Below are positions 18,419 through 25,888 of a stretch of DNA of 32,105 nt, piece after piece. The DNA is taken from NCBI GenBank assembly GCA_025800245.1, contig JAOXSA010000480.1, positions 1 to 32,105 on the forward strand, in the 5' to 3' direction. The DNA comes from Amphritea sp. (GTDB lineage: Bacteria > Pseudomonadota > Gammaproteobacteria > Pseudomonadales > Balneatricaceae). A program made the position numbers and the translations under genes. How positions within the stretch are numbered: the stretch's first letter is position 1; each line of letters begins with the position of its first letter. The notes under the pieces were generated by a model. It saw only the letters and a list, made by a program, of their open reading frames with translations. It was not told where the DNA came from and ran no database searches.

Positions 18419-19519
18419 ATGAATGAACTACTAAACCTGTTTGACCGGGAGACGGCAGCAGGTCATATCACCAATGCTTTTGCTGAATTGCAGCAGAGCG
18501 AACCAGAACTACGCCGTAAAGATATTGCCGACCGTTTGCAGGTGCCGGAAGCGGCACTGCTGGATAATCAGTGCGCTGTACAGTCAGTCCGGCTACAACC
18601 AGACTTCAAAGCAATTATTGAGCGTATGCCTGAGCTGGGCTACGTCATGAGCCTGACCCGCAACCATGGGGTGGTGCATGAACGGAAGGGCTGCTACAGC
18701 AATGTCCGTATCAATGGCCCGATGGGGCTGGTAATCACTGAAGATCGTAAGATCGACCTGCGAATCATCCTGACCCGCTGGGCCTTTGCCTTCGCTGTGG
18801 CAGAAGAAATACCAAAAGGACATCGCTTCAGCCTGCAGTTTTTTGATCATGCCGGTGTGGCAATTCAGAAAGTCTTTCTGCAGGCAGACAGTAACGAGCA
18901 GGCTTACCGCCAACTGGTGGAAGAGTTCCGCGCTCAGGATCAGACCAGAGAGCTGGAATACAAAGCTTCAGCCGATGAGCCCGAGTATGCAGCTGATGCT
19001 GAGGTGGACGCCCCACAACTGCGTAAAGACTGGAACAACATGACGGATGTGCACCAGTTCTTCGGTATGTTGCGTCGCTACAAAGTCAGCCGTGAGCAGG
19101 CTTTTCGCATTGCTGGTGCGCCTCATGCTGTGTCGGTCTCGCCAGCGGTGCTGGAAACGGTACTGACATCTGCCGCGGACTCTGGCTTGTCGATCATGTG
19201 CTTTGTCGGTAACCACGGCAATATCCAGATTCACACCGGTCCGGTGAAAAACATCAAGCTGATGGGTCCCTGGCTGAATGTACTGGATGAGGAGTTCAAC
19301 CTGCATCTGATGCAGCCCCGGGTTAGGTCCGGCTGGCTGGTACGTAAGCCAACCGAAGACGGTACTGTTACCTCACTGGAGTTTTACGATGAAGCCGGTG
19401 AAACCCTGGCGCAGTTTTTCGGTGAGCGTCAGGAGGGCAATCCTGAAAATCCGGTCTGGCGCGAACTGGCGGAATCCACTCTGACTATGTCGGTTGGGAA
19501 AGAGGAGGTAACGGCATGA
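18419..19519 (+). CDS. hmuS: HmuS/HemS-type cytoplasmic heme-handling protein
   Basis: 366 aa. Members of the HemS/ChuS/HmuS family bind imported heme in the cytoplasm and degrade it or pass it on. The protein shows the two-repeat layout. The first half contains ELRRKDIADRLQVPEAAL, VMSLTRNHGVVHERKG and INGPMGLVI. The second half repeats it with VHQFFGMLRRYKVSREQAFR, SIMCFVGNHGNIQIHTGPV and KLMGPWLNV. The frame is open to 18275, but AGGA ahead of the ATG at 18419 and the family start (MNELLNL..) fix this start. The end overlaps hmuT by four bases (ATGA). Confidence 0.92.
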   Translation: MNELLNLFDRETAAGHITNAFAELQQSEPELRRKDIADRLQVPEAALLDNQCAVQSVRLQPDFKAIIERMPELGYVMSLTRNHGVVHERKGCYSNVRINGPMGLVITEDRKIDLRIILTRWAFAFAVAEEIPKGHRFSLQFFDHAGVAIQKVFLQADSNEQAYRQLVEEFRAQDQTRELEYKASADEPEYAADAEVDAPQLRKDWNNMTDVHQFFGMLRRYKVSREQAFRIAGAPHAVSVSPAVLETVLTSAADSGLSIMCFVGNHGNIQIHTGPVKNIKLMGPWLNVLDEEFNLHLMQPRVRSGWLVRKPTEDGTVTSLEFYDEAGETLAQFFGERQEGNPENPVWRELAESTLTMSVGKEEVTA

Positions 19520-20382
19520 AAAAGCTGTTCATAACGGCAATGGCCCCGGTATTGAGTATGTTCTGGCTGCAGGTGGCGATCGCCGCGCCAGATCGGATCG
19601 TTACCGCGGATGGTTCATTAACCGAAATAGTCTATGCACTGGGAGATGAAGCCCGGCTGGCCGGCGTGGATACCACCTCTAACTTCCCGGTTGAAGCGAA
19701 ACAGTTGCCACAAATCGGCTATAAACGTGCGATTTCCGTAGAAGGAGTGCTTTCTCTGACACCGGATCTGTTACTGACGACAGAAGAGTCTGGTCCGCCC
19801 AAGAGTCTTAATCAGTTGGAGCAGACTGGGCTGACGATTCAGCAGTTCAGTGCGGCACCGACTATCGATGCTGTGCAGGCCAAAATTACCGGAATCGCTG
19901 CACTGCTGGATAAAACCGAAGCCGGTGAAAAACTGTGGCAGCAGGTGAAAACCAAAGTCGACGCAGCCAGGGCCCGAACCTCTGATATTAATGACCGGGT
20001 GCGTGTGATGTTTGTGCTGGGTATGAACGAGAAAAGCCCGATTGTGGCCGGTAACAATACCCATGCCAAAAGCATGATTGAGCTGTCCGGCGGAGTGAAT
20101 GCGGTGACCGGTCTGGAAGGTTATAAGCCGATCACGCCGGAAGCAATCGCTGTGGCTAATCCGGATATCATCCTGATGATGGCGCGCCGGGAACACAGCA
20201 TTGCGCCGAATACACTGTTCAGTCAGCCGGGCTTTATGCTCACTGAAGCAGCCAAAGAGCAGCGCCTGATTAGCATGGATGGTATGTATATGCTGGGTTT
20301 CGGTCCCCGTGTTGGTGACGCGATTGAAGAGCTGTCCCAGCGTTTTTATCCTCTACTCGCTGATGCAGAACCGGCTCAGTAA
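19516..20382 (+). CDS. hmuT: Heme ABC transporter, periplasmic binding protein
   Basis: 288 aa with a signal peptide (cut after AIAA, about residue 24). It belongs to the TroA/FhuD-like fold used for heme and siderophores, with an early conserved DGSLTEIVYALG. The heme-type signatures are IGYKRAISVEGVLSLTPDLLL and the C-terminal YMLGFGPRVGDAI. The start overlaps the hmuS stop (ATGA) and the stop overlaps the hmuU start by one base (TAATG), so hmuSTU are tightly coupled. It carries heme from the receptor to the HmuUV permease. Confidence 0.93.
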   Translation: MKKLFITAMAPVLSMFWLQVAIAAPDRIVTADGSLTEIVYALGDEARLAGVDTTSNFPVEAKQLPQIGYKRAISVEGVLSLTPDLLLTTEESGPPKSLNQLEQTGLTIQQFSAAPTIDAVQAKITGIAALLDKTEAGEKLWQQVKTKVDAARARTSDINDRVRVMFVLGMNEKSPIVAGNNTHAKSMIELSGGVNAVTGLEGYKPITPEAIAVANPDIILMMARREHSIAPNTLFSQPGFMLTEAAKEQRLISMDGMYMLGFGPRVGDAIEELSQRFYPLLADAEPAQ

Positions 20383-21443
20383 TGCTGCAGGTTGAGAACA
20401 AGCGCCGCATGATCCAGCTGTCACTGGGCATGCTGGCGTTGCTGCTGGCGCTGACGCTGCCATTGTCGATGGCGATCGGGCCGATGAATATCAGCACTGT
20501 CGATGCCTTTGCATCACTGGGCGGTGCGCTGGGTTTTCAGATCGCTGAGATCCCCCAGCATATCAGCGTAATTGTCGAACAGATCCGTCTGCCCCGCGCT
20601 GTGCTGAGTGTGTTGGTGGGCGCTGCGTTGGCGGTCAGTGGTGCTGCGATACAGGGCCTGTTTCGTAATCCTCTGGCAGACCCTGGCCTGATCGGTGTGT
20701 CTGGCGGTGCGGCGCTGGCTGCAGTAGCAATGATCGTACTGGGCAACAGCTATCTGCTGTTTCTGCAGGCCTGGCTGGAACCTTACAGTCTGATCGTGGC
20801 GGCGTTTCTGGGTGGTTTTCTGACCACGCTGCTGGTGGCGCGAATTGCCACCAACAAGTTTGGTACCTCCATCGTTACAATGTTGCTGGCCGGTATTGCG
20901 ATCAATATTGTCACCGGTGCCGGGATCGGTATCTTCACCTACATGGCGGACGATAACCAGTTGCGTACCCTGACGTTCTGGTCGATGGGCAGCCTGGGTG
21001 GAGCAACCTGGGAAACCGTTGCTGCTGCCGGAGCGCTGATCCTGCTGGCGATTGTGCTGATTCCACTGAAGGCTAAGAGTCTGAACGCTTTGCTGTTGGG
21101 TGAATCCGAAGCCCGTCATCTGGGTGTGAACGTTGATAAGGTTAAACGTCAGGTCATTCTGTTATCGGCACTGGCGGTGGGCGCGGCAGTTGCTGTGGCC
21201 GGGATGATCGGTTTTGTCGGTCTGATCGTGCCGCATCTGGTGCGTATGACGCTGGGGCCGGATCATCGCTATCTGCTGCCGGCATCAGCGATGCTGGGTG
21301 GGTTGTTTCTGCTCTGCGCCGATATGATCTCCCGGACCCTGATCGCCCCGGCGGAGCTACCGATCGGTCTGATTACCTCCATTATCGGCGGCCCCTTCTT
21401 TATCGCCCTGATTATTTTCCGGGCTAAGAGGTTCAGTATATGA
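20382..21443 (+). CDS. hmuU: Heme ABC transporter permease (FecCD family)
   Basis: 353 aa, inner membrane, with many hydrophobic helices (nine or ten expected for the family). FecCD landmarks are IRLPRAVLSVLVGAALAVSG, AAIQGLFRNPLADPGLIGVSGGA, LTFWSMGSLGGATW, the GESEARHLGV coupling segment and FVGLIVPHLVRM. It overlaps hmuT by one base and hmuV by four. It forms the dimeric channel energised by HmuV. Confidence 0.94.
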   Translation: MLQVENKRRMIQLSLGMLALLLALTLPLSMAIGPMNISTVDAFASLGGALGFQIAEIPQHISVIVEQIRLPRAVLSVLVGAALAVSGAAIQGLFRNPLADPGLIGVSGGAALAAVAMIVLGNSYLLFLQAWLEPYSLIVAAFLGGFLTTLLVARIATNKFGTSIVTMLLAGIAINIVTGAGIGIFTYMADDNQLRTLTFWSMGSLGGATWETVAAAGALILLAIVLIPLKAKSLNALLLGESEARHLGVNVDKVKRQVILLSALAVGAAVAVAGMIGFVGLIVPHLVRMTLGPDHRYLLPASAMLGGLFLLCADMISRTLIAPAELPIGLITSIIGGPFFIALIIFRAKRFSI

Positions 21444-22237
21444 GTCTGGTGGCTGACAACATCTCGCTACGGATCGGCAGCAAACTGCTGCTGAACAATA
21501 TCAATCTGACCGTTGAACCGGGCGAATTCGTGGCGATTCTTGGGCCCAACGGGGCCGGTAAAACATCGCTGTTCCGGGTGCTGACCCGGGAATACAGCTT
21601 CTTTGAAGGCCAGGTGAGCCTCAATGGGCGAGCTTATACAGACTGGAAACCGCAGAAGATCGCGTTGCAGATGGGTGTTTTGCCTCAGGCATCGGCACTG
21701 AACTTCCCATTCACAGCTTATGAAGTGGTACTACTGGGGCGTCTGCCGCACAGTACCGGACGTGTCCGGGATCAACAGATTGCACTGCAGGCGCTCGCTG
21801 CAGTAGACGCCGGTCATCTGGCTGATGCATCCTATCTGTCATTGTCCGGCGGTGAAAAACAGCGGGTACAGCTGGCCCGGGTGCTGGCACAGATATGGCT
21901 GCAAACCGATACCGGTGAGGCCCGTTATCTGTTGTTGGATGAGCCCACATCAGCGCTGGATCTGGCCCATCAGCATATGATTCTGCAGTGCGCCCGTCGT
22001 CTGAGTCGTGAAGGCCTGGGCGTGGTAGCCATACTGCATGATCTGAATCTGGCGGCCGAGTATGCCGACCGACTGGTGATGCTGAAGGACGGTGAAATCT
22101 CTACTCAGGGATCGGTTGAGAGTGTTCTGACACCAGAGCGAATTCAGTCGTTATTTGATGTGGCTGTGGATGTCATTCCTCATCCGAAGACGCAACAGCC
22201 GTTAGTGATCAGTACAGCAGGAGTACACGGGTTATGA
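21440..22237 (+). CDS. hmuV: Heme ABC transporter ATP-binding protein
   Basis: 265 aa. Walker A GPNGAGKTS (about residues 37-45), Q-loop region with MGVLPQAS, signature LSGGEKQRVQLARVL, Walker B LLLDEPTSALD and switch His in VVAILHDLNLA are all intact. The length and the long ABC-signature spacing are normal for HmuV. It overlaps hmuU and the next gene by four bases each (ATGA both times), which extends the operon by one unusual gene. Confidence 0.95.
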   Translation: MSLVADNISLRIGSKLLLNNINLTVEPGEFVAILGPNGAGKTSLFRVLTREYSFFEGQVSLNGRAYTDWKPQKIALQMGVLPQASALNFPFTAYEVVLLGRLPHSTGRVRDQQIALQALAAVDAGHLADASYLSLSGGEKQRVQLARVLAQIWLQTDTGEARYLLLDEPTSALDLAHQHMILQCARRLSREGLGVVAILHDLNLAAEYADRLVMLKDGEISTQGSVESVLTPERIQSLFDVAVDVIPHPKTQQPLVISTAGVHGL

Positions 22238-22653
22238 GTCTGGTAAGAAAAGCTATCCTGGCCTGGCTGGTCAGTGCAGTATTCATCTTCAGTCCGCTGG
22301 TGCAGGCAGAAGAAATTGTTGTGGAGATCAGTGTTTCCAGCACGCTTTCAGCAGAACGCTTCAGCCGGAACTGGCCAGTGCATATCTATCTGGCGGAACC
22401 GGGTTCACGGGTTCCCCTGAGTTCAAAAACGGTTCAGCTGGATGAGCTACCCGTCAGTATCACGCTGACCGATGAAGATTATGTGCTGCCGATGTTTACG
22501 CTGAAGGGGAAAGAGCAACTGGTGCTGATTACCAAAATCTCCAGTAGCGGAGATCCGCACAAACAAGGTCCGGAAGATTATCGTCAGACCAGTCCTGCTT
22601 TTTCTCTGAATGACCAGAACCGGGCTGCAATTGAAATGGTGCTTGAAGAATGA
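22234..22653 (+). CDS. Periplasmic protein resembling the CcmI C-terminal domain
   Basis: 139 aa. A signal peptide (ILAWLVSAVFIFSPLVQAEE, cut near residue 25) leads a domain that reads like the C-terminal part of CcmI/CycH, the apocytochrome-c chaperone. The shared pattern is VEISVSSTLS, VHIYLAEPGSRVPLSSKTV, LDELPVSITLTDEDYVLP, then ISSSGDPHKQGPEDY. There is no membrane anchor or TPR part. It starts inside the hmuV stop (ATGA) and so belongs to the heme operon. I infer a periplasmic protein that handles heme or a heme protein, but its ligand is unknown. The stop codon directly abuts that of yacL on the other strand. Confidence 0.75.
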   Translation: MSLVRKAILAWLVSAVFIFSPLVQAEEIVVEISVSSTLSAERFSRNWPVHIYLAEPGSRVPLSSKTVQLDELPVSITLTDEDYVLPMFTLKGKEQLVLITKISSSGDPHKQGPEDYRQTSPAFSLNDQNRAAIEMVLEE

Positions 22654-23028
22654 TCAGCGCTGGCTGGTAACAAACTGTTGCCAGCCAATCATCAGTTCGG
22701 CGAAATCATCCAGCCCGCAACGGGCGAATGACTCCTGATCATAGAAGTCGAGATCCTCATCCGGCATATCCATTTCTGAATCAGTATCGAGTGTGTGAGC
22801 ACGCACTATCACTTCGTCCATTGATATCTCTATGTCGAACTCATGGCCTTCGCGGTTATAATCCAGGCGCTGGCGATTTTTAAGTTGCTCTACTGCGCCA
22901 AGAATCTCGCTGATCAGTGCCTGTTTTTCTCCCACTTCTTCACTCAGCCAACTGCCGATAGCCTCATGGCCCATAGAGAATTCGGCGCAGACATTGCCGT
23001 AAATATCGCGGGTAAAGTCGTAGTCCAC
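22654..23028 (-). CDS. yacL: YacL/UPF0231 family protein
   Basis: 124 aa from a GTG start at 23028, with AGGAA eight bases ahead. The family begins there (VDYDFTRDIYGNVCAEFSMG), although the frame stays open to 23157. Other family features are MGHEAIGSWLSEEVGEKQALI, an acidic middle (SEMDMPDEDLDFYDQESFARCGLDDF) and a short aromatic end. This is a small acidic cytoplasmic protein of unknown function, common in gammaproteobacteria. It converges on the heme operon with no spacer at all. Confidence 0.85.
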   Translation of the reverse strand: MDYDFTRDIYGNVCAEFSMGHEAIGSWLSEEVGEKQALISEILGAVEQLKNRQRLDYNREGHEFDIEISMDEVIVRAHTLDTDSEMDMPDEDLDFYDQESFARCGLDDFAELMIGWQQFVTSQR

Positions 23029-23082
23029 AGTTAGCGTTCCTGAAGTAAAGGTAAGCGAGAAAAAGGGAGGGGAGGATAGCAT

Positions 23083-23185
23083 GAAATGGGCAGTGAAACT
23101 GCCCATTTCCGTGGCTGGACCGGACAGCAAAGCTGTCCTTGCTCGACCGGCTGGCAAGCCAGCCTTGCTAGTGGCTCGAAAAAGC
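23083..23185 (+). repeat. Variable-stem hairpin element A (three hairpins)
   Basis: Three perfect hairpins stand in a row. The first is a 12-bp stem at 23083-23109 (GAAATGGGCAGT, loop GAA). After linker GTGGCTGGACC comes GGACAGC/GCTGTCC at 23122-23138. After linker TTGCTCGACC comes GGCTGGC/GCCAGCC at 23149-23164. The element ends with TTGCTAGTGGCTCG and AAAAAGC. It lies upstream of yacL and of the DUF302 gene. Confidence 0.85.
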
Positions 23186-23341
23186 GTAAGAGCGGAAAAG
23201 CGTTGTTACGGCTGAAATAGCTCACAAGTGAGACTTTTGGGTGGTAAGGAAAAGAAGAGAACTGAAGAGTGAGAGATGAACTTTACTTGGGGGGCTCAGT
23301 CTCAATTCTCGGATTATCAATCAATAGAGAAGGGTGACGGG

Positions 23342-23791
23342 ATGAAAAAGATTGTGGCAGGAGCCGTGATGGGCGTGGCTGCGAGCGGTGCTGTACAGGC
23401 AGTGGATGGTCTTGTGAATGTTGAAAGTGCACACAGTGTTGTCGCGACCGCTGATAAGCTGGAGTCAGTGCTGAAGGATAAGGGCATGACTATTTTTGCC
23501 CGTATTGATCACAGTGCCGGAGCCGAAAAAGTCGGCCAGAGCCTGCGAGATACTGAGTTGGTGCTGTTCGGTAATCCACAGGTGGGTACCAAGCTGATGA
23601 ACTGTGCTCAGTCTGTTGGTATCGATCTGCCGCTCAAGGCCCTGATCTGGAAAGACGAGCAGGGCAAAGTCTGGCTCAGTTACAACGATCCGGCCTACCT
23701 GGCGGACAGACACAGCATTGAAGGTTGTGATCCGGTACTCGAAAAAGTGTCGGGAGCGCTGGCTAAATTCTCGGCTGCTGCGACGAAGTAA
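23342..23791 (+). CDS. DUF302 domain protein, exported
   Basis: 149 aa. A signal peptide (MKKIVAGAVMGVAASGAVQA, cut near residue 20) precedes a single DUF302 domain: VESAHSVVATADKLESVLKD, KGMTIFARIDHSAGAEKVG, TELVLFGNPQVGTKLM, VGIDLPLKALIWKDEQGKVW and YNDPAYLA. DUF302 proteins are small and of uncertain function, often secreted and linked to metal or sulfur metabolism genes. I choose the ATG at 23342 rather than the open frame start at 23276, because the signal peptide begins there and GAAGGG precedes it. Two cysteines remain in the mature part. Hairpin arrays flank the gene on both sides. Confidence 0.88.
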   Translation: MKKIVAGAVMGVAASGAVQAVDGLVNVESAHSVVATADKLESVLKDKGMTIFARIDHSAGAEKVGQSLRDTELVLFGNPQVGTKLMNCAQSVGIDLPLKALIWKDEQGKVWLSYNDPAYLADRHSIEGCDPVLEKVSGALAKFSAAATK

Positions 23792-23796
23792 AGGAT

Positions 23797-24209
23797 AGTG
23801 GCTGTAACGGGCAGCGCAGCTGCCCTTGCTCGACGGGCTGGAAAAGAACGTTAGTTGCTAGACCGTCTCGTAAACGAGACTTGCTCGACCGGCTGGCAAG
23901 CCAGCCTTGCTAGTGGCTCGAAAAAGCGAGCAGCAAAGAGCGTTGCAGTAGCTAGAACGTCTCGTAAACGAGACTCGCTCGACGGGCTGGCAAGCCAGCC
24001 TTGTTAGTGGCTCGAAAAAGCGGACAGCAAAGAGCGCTGCAGTAGCTAGACCGTCTCGTAAACGAGACTTGCTAGACCGGCTGGTAAACCAGCCTTGCTA
24101 GTAGCTCGAAAAAGCGGACAGCAAAGAGCGCTGCAGTAGCTAGACCGTCTCGTAAACGAGACTTGCTTGACCGGCTGATAAATCAGCCTTGCTAGTGGCT
24201 CGAAAAAGC
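23797..24209 (+). repeat. Variable-stem hairpin array B with four 94-bp tandem units
   Basis: It begins five bases after the DUF302 stop. A partial unit (GGGCAGC/GCTGCCC at 23809-23825) is followed by four units with an exact 94-bp period. First stems start at 23865, 23959, 24053 and 24147 and are always GTCTCGT/ACGAGAC with loop AA. The second stems start at 23891, 23985, 24079 and 24173. They read GGCTGGC/GCCAGCC twice, then GGCTGGT/ACCAGCC, then GGCTGAT/ATCAGCC. Every change is matched on the other arm. Each unit closes with a box of the type AGTGGCTCGAAAAAGC. Units 1-3 carry a further spacer with CAGCAAAGAGCG. Confidence 0.95.
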
Positions 24210-24237
24210 GTAAAAGCGATGGGGGTCCAATGAAGTG

Positions 24238-24270
24238 TTTGTAGGGAGGGCCTTCTAGGCCCGAATTAGC
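24238..24270. repeat. Second palindromic repeat family, copy 1
   Basis: TTTGTAGGGA, then stem GGGCCT/AGGCCC (loop TCT), then GAATTAGC. It shares flanks but not stem with the copy at 31909-31943. The layout recalls REP-like repeats with GTAG-GAG and GCGAA flanks known from Pseudomonas and relatives. The rest of 24210-24554 holds no gene I can support. Confidence 0.5.
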
Positions 24271-24434
24271 CTGAGTGTACAGCCTCATTTTGAGTAATGG
24301 TTGTTGCTAAATTCATACACTGCTCTTGAGTGTGGCTTTTAGCCGGAGTACATTCAGGGGATTGTAAGTGCTTTACCAGACTGCTTTCGCAGTCATGCTG
24401 TTGGTCAAGATGACCCGGGGACTGGTGCGTATCG

Positions 24435-24468
24435 CGCATCACATAAAACGGACTTAAGAATGGATGCG
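24435..24468 (+). repeat. Direct repeat of the DUF2726 gene start, upstream copy
   Basis: Near-identical to 25214-25246, including AAACGGAxTTAAGAATGG and ATGCG. The copy at 25214 contains the ribosome site and first codons of the DUF2726 gene, while this one leads to a frame that soon ends. The two copies flank the membrane-protein gene at 24555. Confidence 0.75.
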
Positions 24469-24483
24469 TTTCTGAAGAGCTGT

Positions 24484-24517
24484 TGCTTGTGGCTCGTCGC
24501 TCGTGGCTCGAAAAAGC
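24484..24517 (+). repeat. Stemless copy of the hairpin-element linkers (C)
   Basis: TTGCTTGTGGCTCG is followed directly by TCGCTCGTGGCTCG and AAAAAGC. These are the linker and closing boxes of the hairpin family with no palindromic stem between them. It lies 38 bp before the membrane-protein gene. Confidence 0.65.
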
Positions 24518-24554
24518 CGAATTTCACCCAGATTAATTATCAAGGCTCTAGGCC

Positions 24555-25223
24555 ATGATGAGCATGATTGAAGGCTTGGCTCGTCATGTGTCTGAAGGGA
24601 ATCCCCTCATAGCTGTATTCGTTGGAATTCTTCTTGCGATTGCTCTATTTCGCCAGTTGTACAGTCTGACTCTGGAGCTCAAGGAGCGAAGGAATAATGA
24701 TCTTAAGGGGGCTCTTGAGCTTGAAGGCCTTTCAGATGATGTTCGGTTTGTGATTCAAGAAAGTTTGAATCGGACATACTTTTACCGAGCAACTGGATTG
24801 ACCTCAGATCCATTTACAAGATCGAAGATATCTAGGTTCCTGAAATCGACGAAAGGGGATATTAGCCTTTTTGGCATTAAACGGGTCAGCGAATACATAA
24901 ATGTTAAAAATGGCAAGTTACTCATTGAATTCAGGAAGATAGACGTTATCGATTATTACTCATCGATGATGGTCGCTGTAGCGTCTGGACTTTTATTTCT
25001 CATAGCCGTTGTCATGGTCTTAATCATCTGGCGAGAAACACCATTAGAAGCACTGACTGTGGCTATCGTAGGAGGAATGATGCTAGCAACATCACTTCAC
25101 TCCATCTGGAAGGTTTCTAATTTCTCTATTGCTAAAACTGTTATTAAACCAGCACTGGAGAAATTTGAAAAAAGTGAAAAAGGTCAGGCTGACCCAAACA
25201 CTGATGTGTCTAACGCATCATAG
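24555..25223 (+). CDS. Unknown membrane protein with three helices
   Basis: 222 aa, not recognised. Hydrophobic helices lie at about residues 17-35, 137-159 and 166-184. Between the first and second is a soluble stretch of about 100 residues with charged helices (ELKERRNNDLKGALELEGL) and a possible winged or DNA-binding-like patch (SKISRFLKSTKGDISLFGIK), which I would not press. The C-terminal tail is charged and probably cytoplasmic. The ATG-ATG start has only a modest ribosome site. Base composition is more AT-rich than in the core genes. The gene is enclosed by two copies of a short direct repeat and follows a cluster of hairpin elements, so it is probably an insertion. It is followed after 14 bp by the DUF2726 gene. 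Confidence 0.7.
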   Translation: MMSMIEGLARHVSEGNPLIAVFVGILLAIALFRQLYSLTLELKERRNNDLKGALELEGLSDDVRFVIQESLNRTYFYRATGLTSDPFTRSKISRFLKSTKGDISLFGIKRVSEYINVKNGKLLIEFRKIDVIDYYSSMMVAVASGLLFLIAVVMVLIIWRETPLEALTVAIVGGMMLATSLHSIWKVSNFSIAKTVIKPALEKFEKSEKGQADPNTDVSNAS

Positions 25224-25246
25224 AAACGGATTTAAGAATGGATGCG
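25214..25246 (+). repeat. Direct repeat, downstream copy (contains DUF2726 start)
   Basis: The partner of 24435-24468, with about three mismatches and one gap. The ATG at 25238 inside it starts the DUF2726 protein. Confidence 0.75.
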
Positions 25247-25789
25247 CTGCTGCTCCCGCTACTGGTTTTGGTAGCCCTGTTTATCTTTGCCGGTTTTCTG
25301 AAGAAATCGAAGAGTGCCACTCAGTCAGACGACACTCCCGAACACGGATACCGCAAGAAAGGCCCGCTATTCACCCCGGCGGAACGCTCATTCTACGGCG
25401 TACTGCTGCAAGCGGTTGACCAGGAAAAATATCAAGTATTTGGTAAGGTACGCGTCGCCGACCTGCTGGAACCCCAACCCAGCCGCAACCGCAGCCAGTG
25501 GCAAAAAGCCTTCAACGCCATCTCCTCCAAACACTTCGATTTCGTCCTCTGTAAAATCGACGATCTGACCCCGGTCGCCGTCATCGAACTGGACGACAAA
25601 TCCCACAACCAGAAACACCGCCAGAAACGGGATGAGCTGCTTAAAAAGATCTGCAAACAAACAGACCTACCAATGATTCAGATACCTGCTAAATGGGCTT
25701 ATAAAACCGAGGCACTGAAGATGATGTTGGTTAAAGAAATTGATGGTGAGAAAATGCCTGAAAAGGCTGTATTTCAATCAAAAAAATAA
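25238..25789 (+). CDS. DUF2726 protein, membrane-anchored nuclease-like
   Basis: 183 aa. An N-terminal anchor (LLLPLLVLVALFIFAGFL, residues 4-21) is followed by a cytoplasmic DUF2726 domain from about residue 43. Visible parts are LFTPAERSFYGVLLQAV, VFGKVRVADLL, WQKAFNAISSKHFDFVLC, VAVIELDDKSH, RDELLKKI and PMIQIPAKWAY. The order (DFVLC, then an E-x-D-x-K-x-H motif, then R-D) matches Vsr/DUF559-like PD-(D/E)XK nuclease folds, so nucleic acid processing is possible. That assignment is inference and no substrate is known. The first codons lie in a short direct repeat. It may be cotranscribed with the preceding membrane protein. Confidence 0.82.
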   Translation: MDALLLPLLVLVALFIFAGFLKKSKSATQSDDTPEHGYRKKGPLFTPAERSFYGVLLQAVDQEKYQVFGKVRVADLLEPQPSRNRSQWQKAFNAISSKHFDFVLCKIDDLTPVAVIELDDKSHNQKHRQKRDELLKKICKQTDLPMIQIPAKWAYKTEALKMMLVKEIDGEKMPEKAVFQSKK

Positions 25790-25801
25790 AACTGATTGAT
25801 G

Positions 25802-25820
25802 GAGTATAATTTTCATTACT
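25802..25820. promoter_or_regulatory. Fur-like sequence upstream of the NdpA-like gene
   Basis: GAGTATAATTTTCATTACT differs at only two positions from the hemP Fur box segment at 18001-18019. It lies about 70 bp before the gene at 25889 and includes a TATAAT that could be a -10 element. Chance is possible in such AT-rich DNA. Confidence 0.35.
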
Positions 25821-25888
25821 ATTTTGTTATATAAAGATTATTTAAGGTTGTCTTTCAATAAAATTTTTAGCTTTTTGGTGTCTAATAA

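Noticed and set aside
23797-24209. CRISPR-like array
   Set aside because: The period is 94 bp and the repeated parts carry several short palindromes. The units are nearly identical, there are no unique spacers of 30-40 bp and no cas genes are present.
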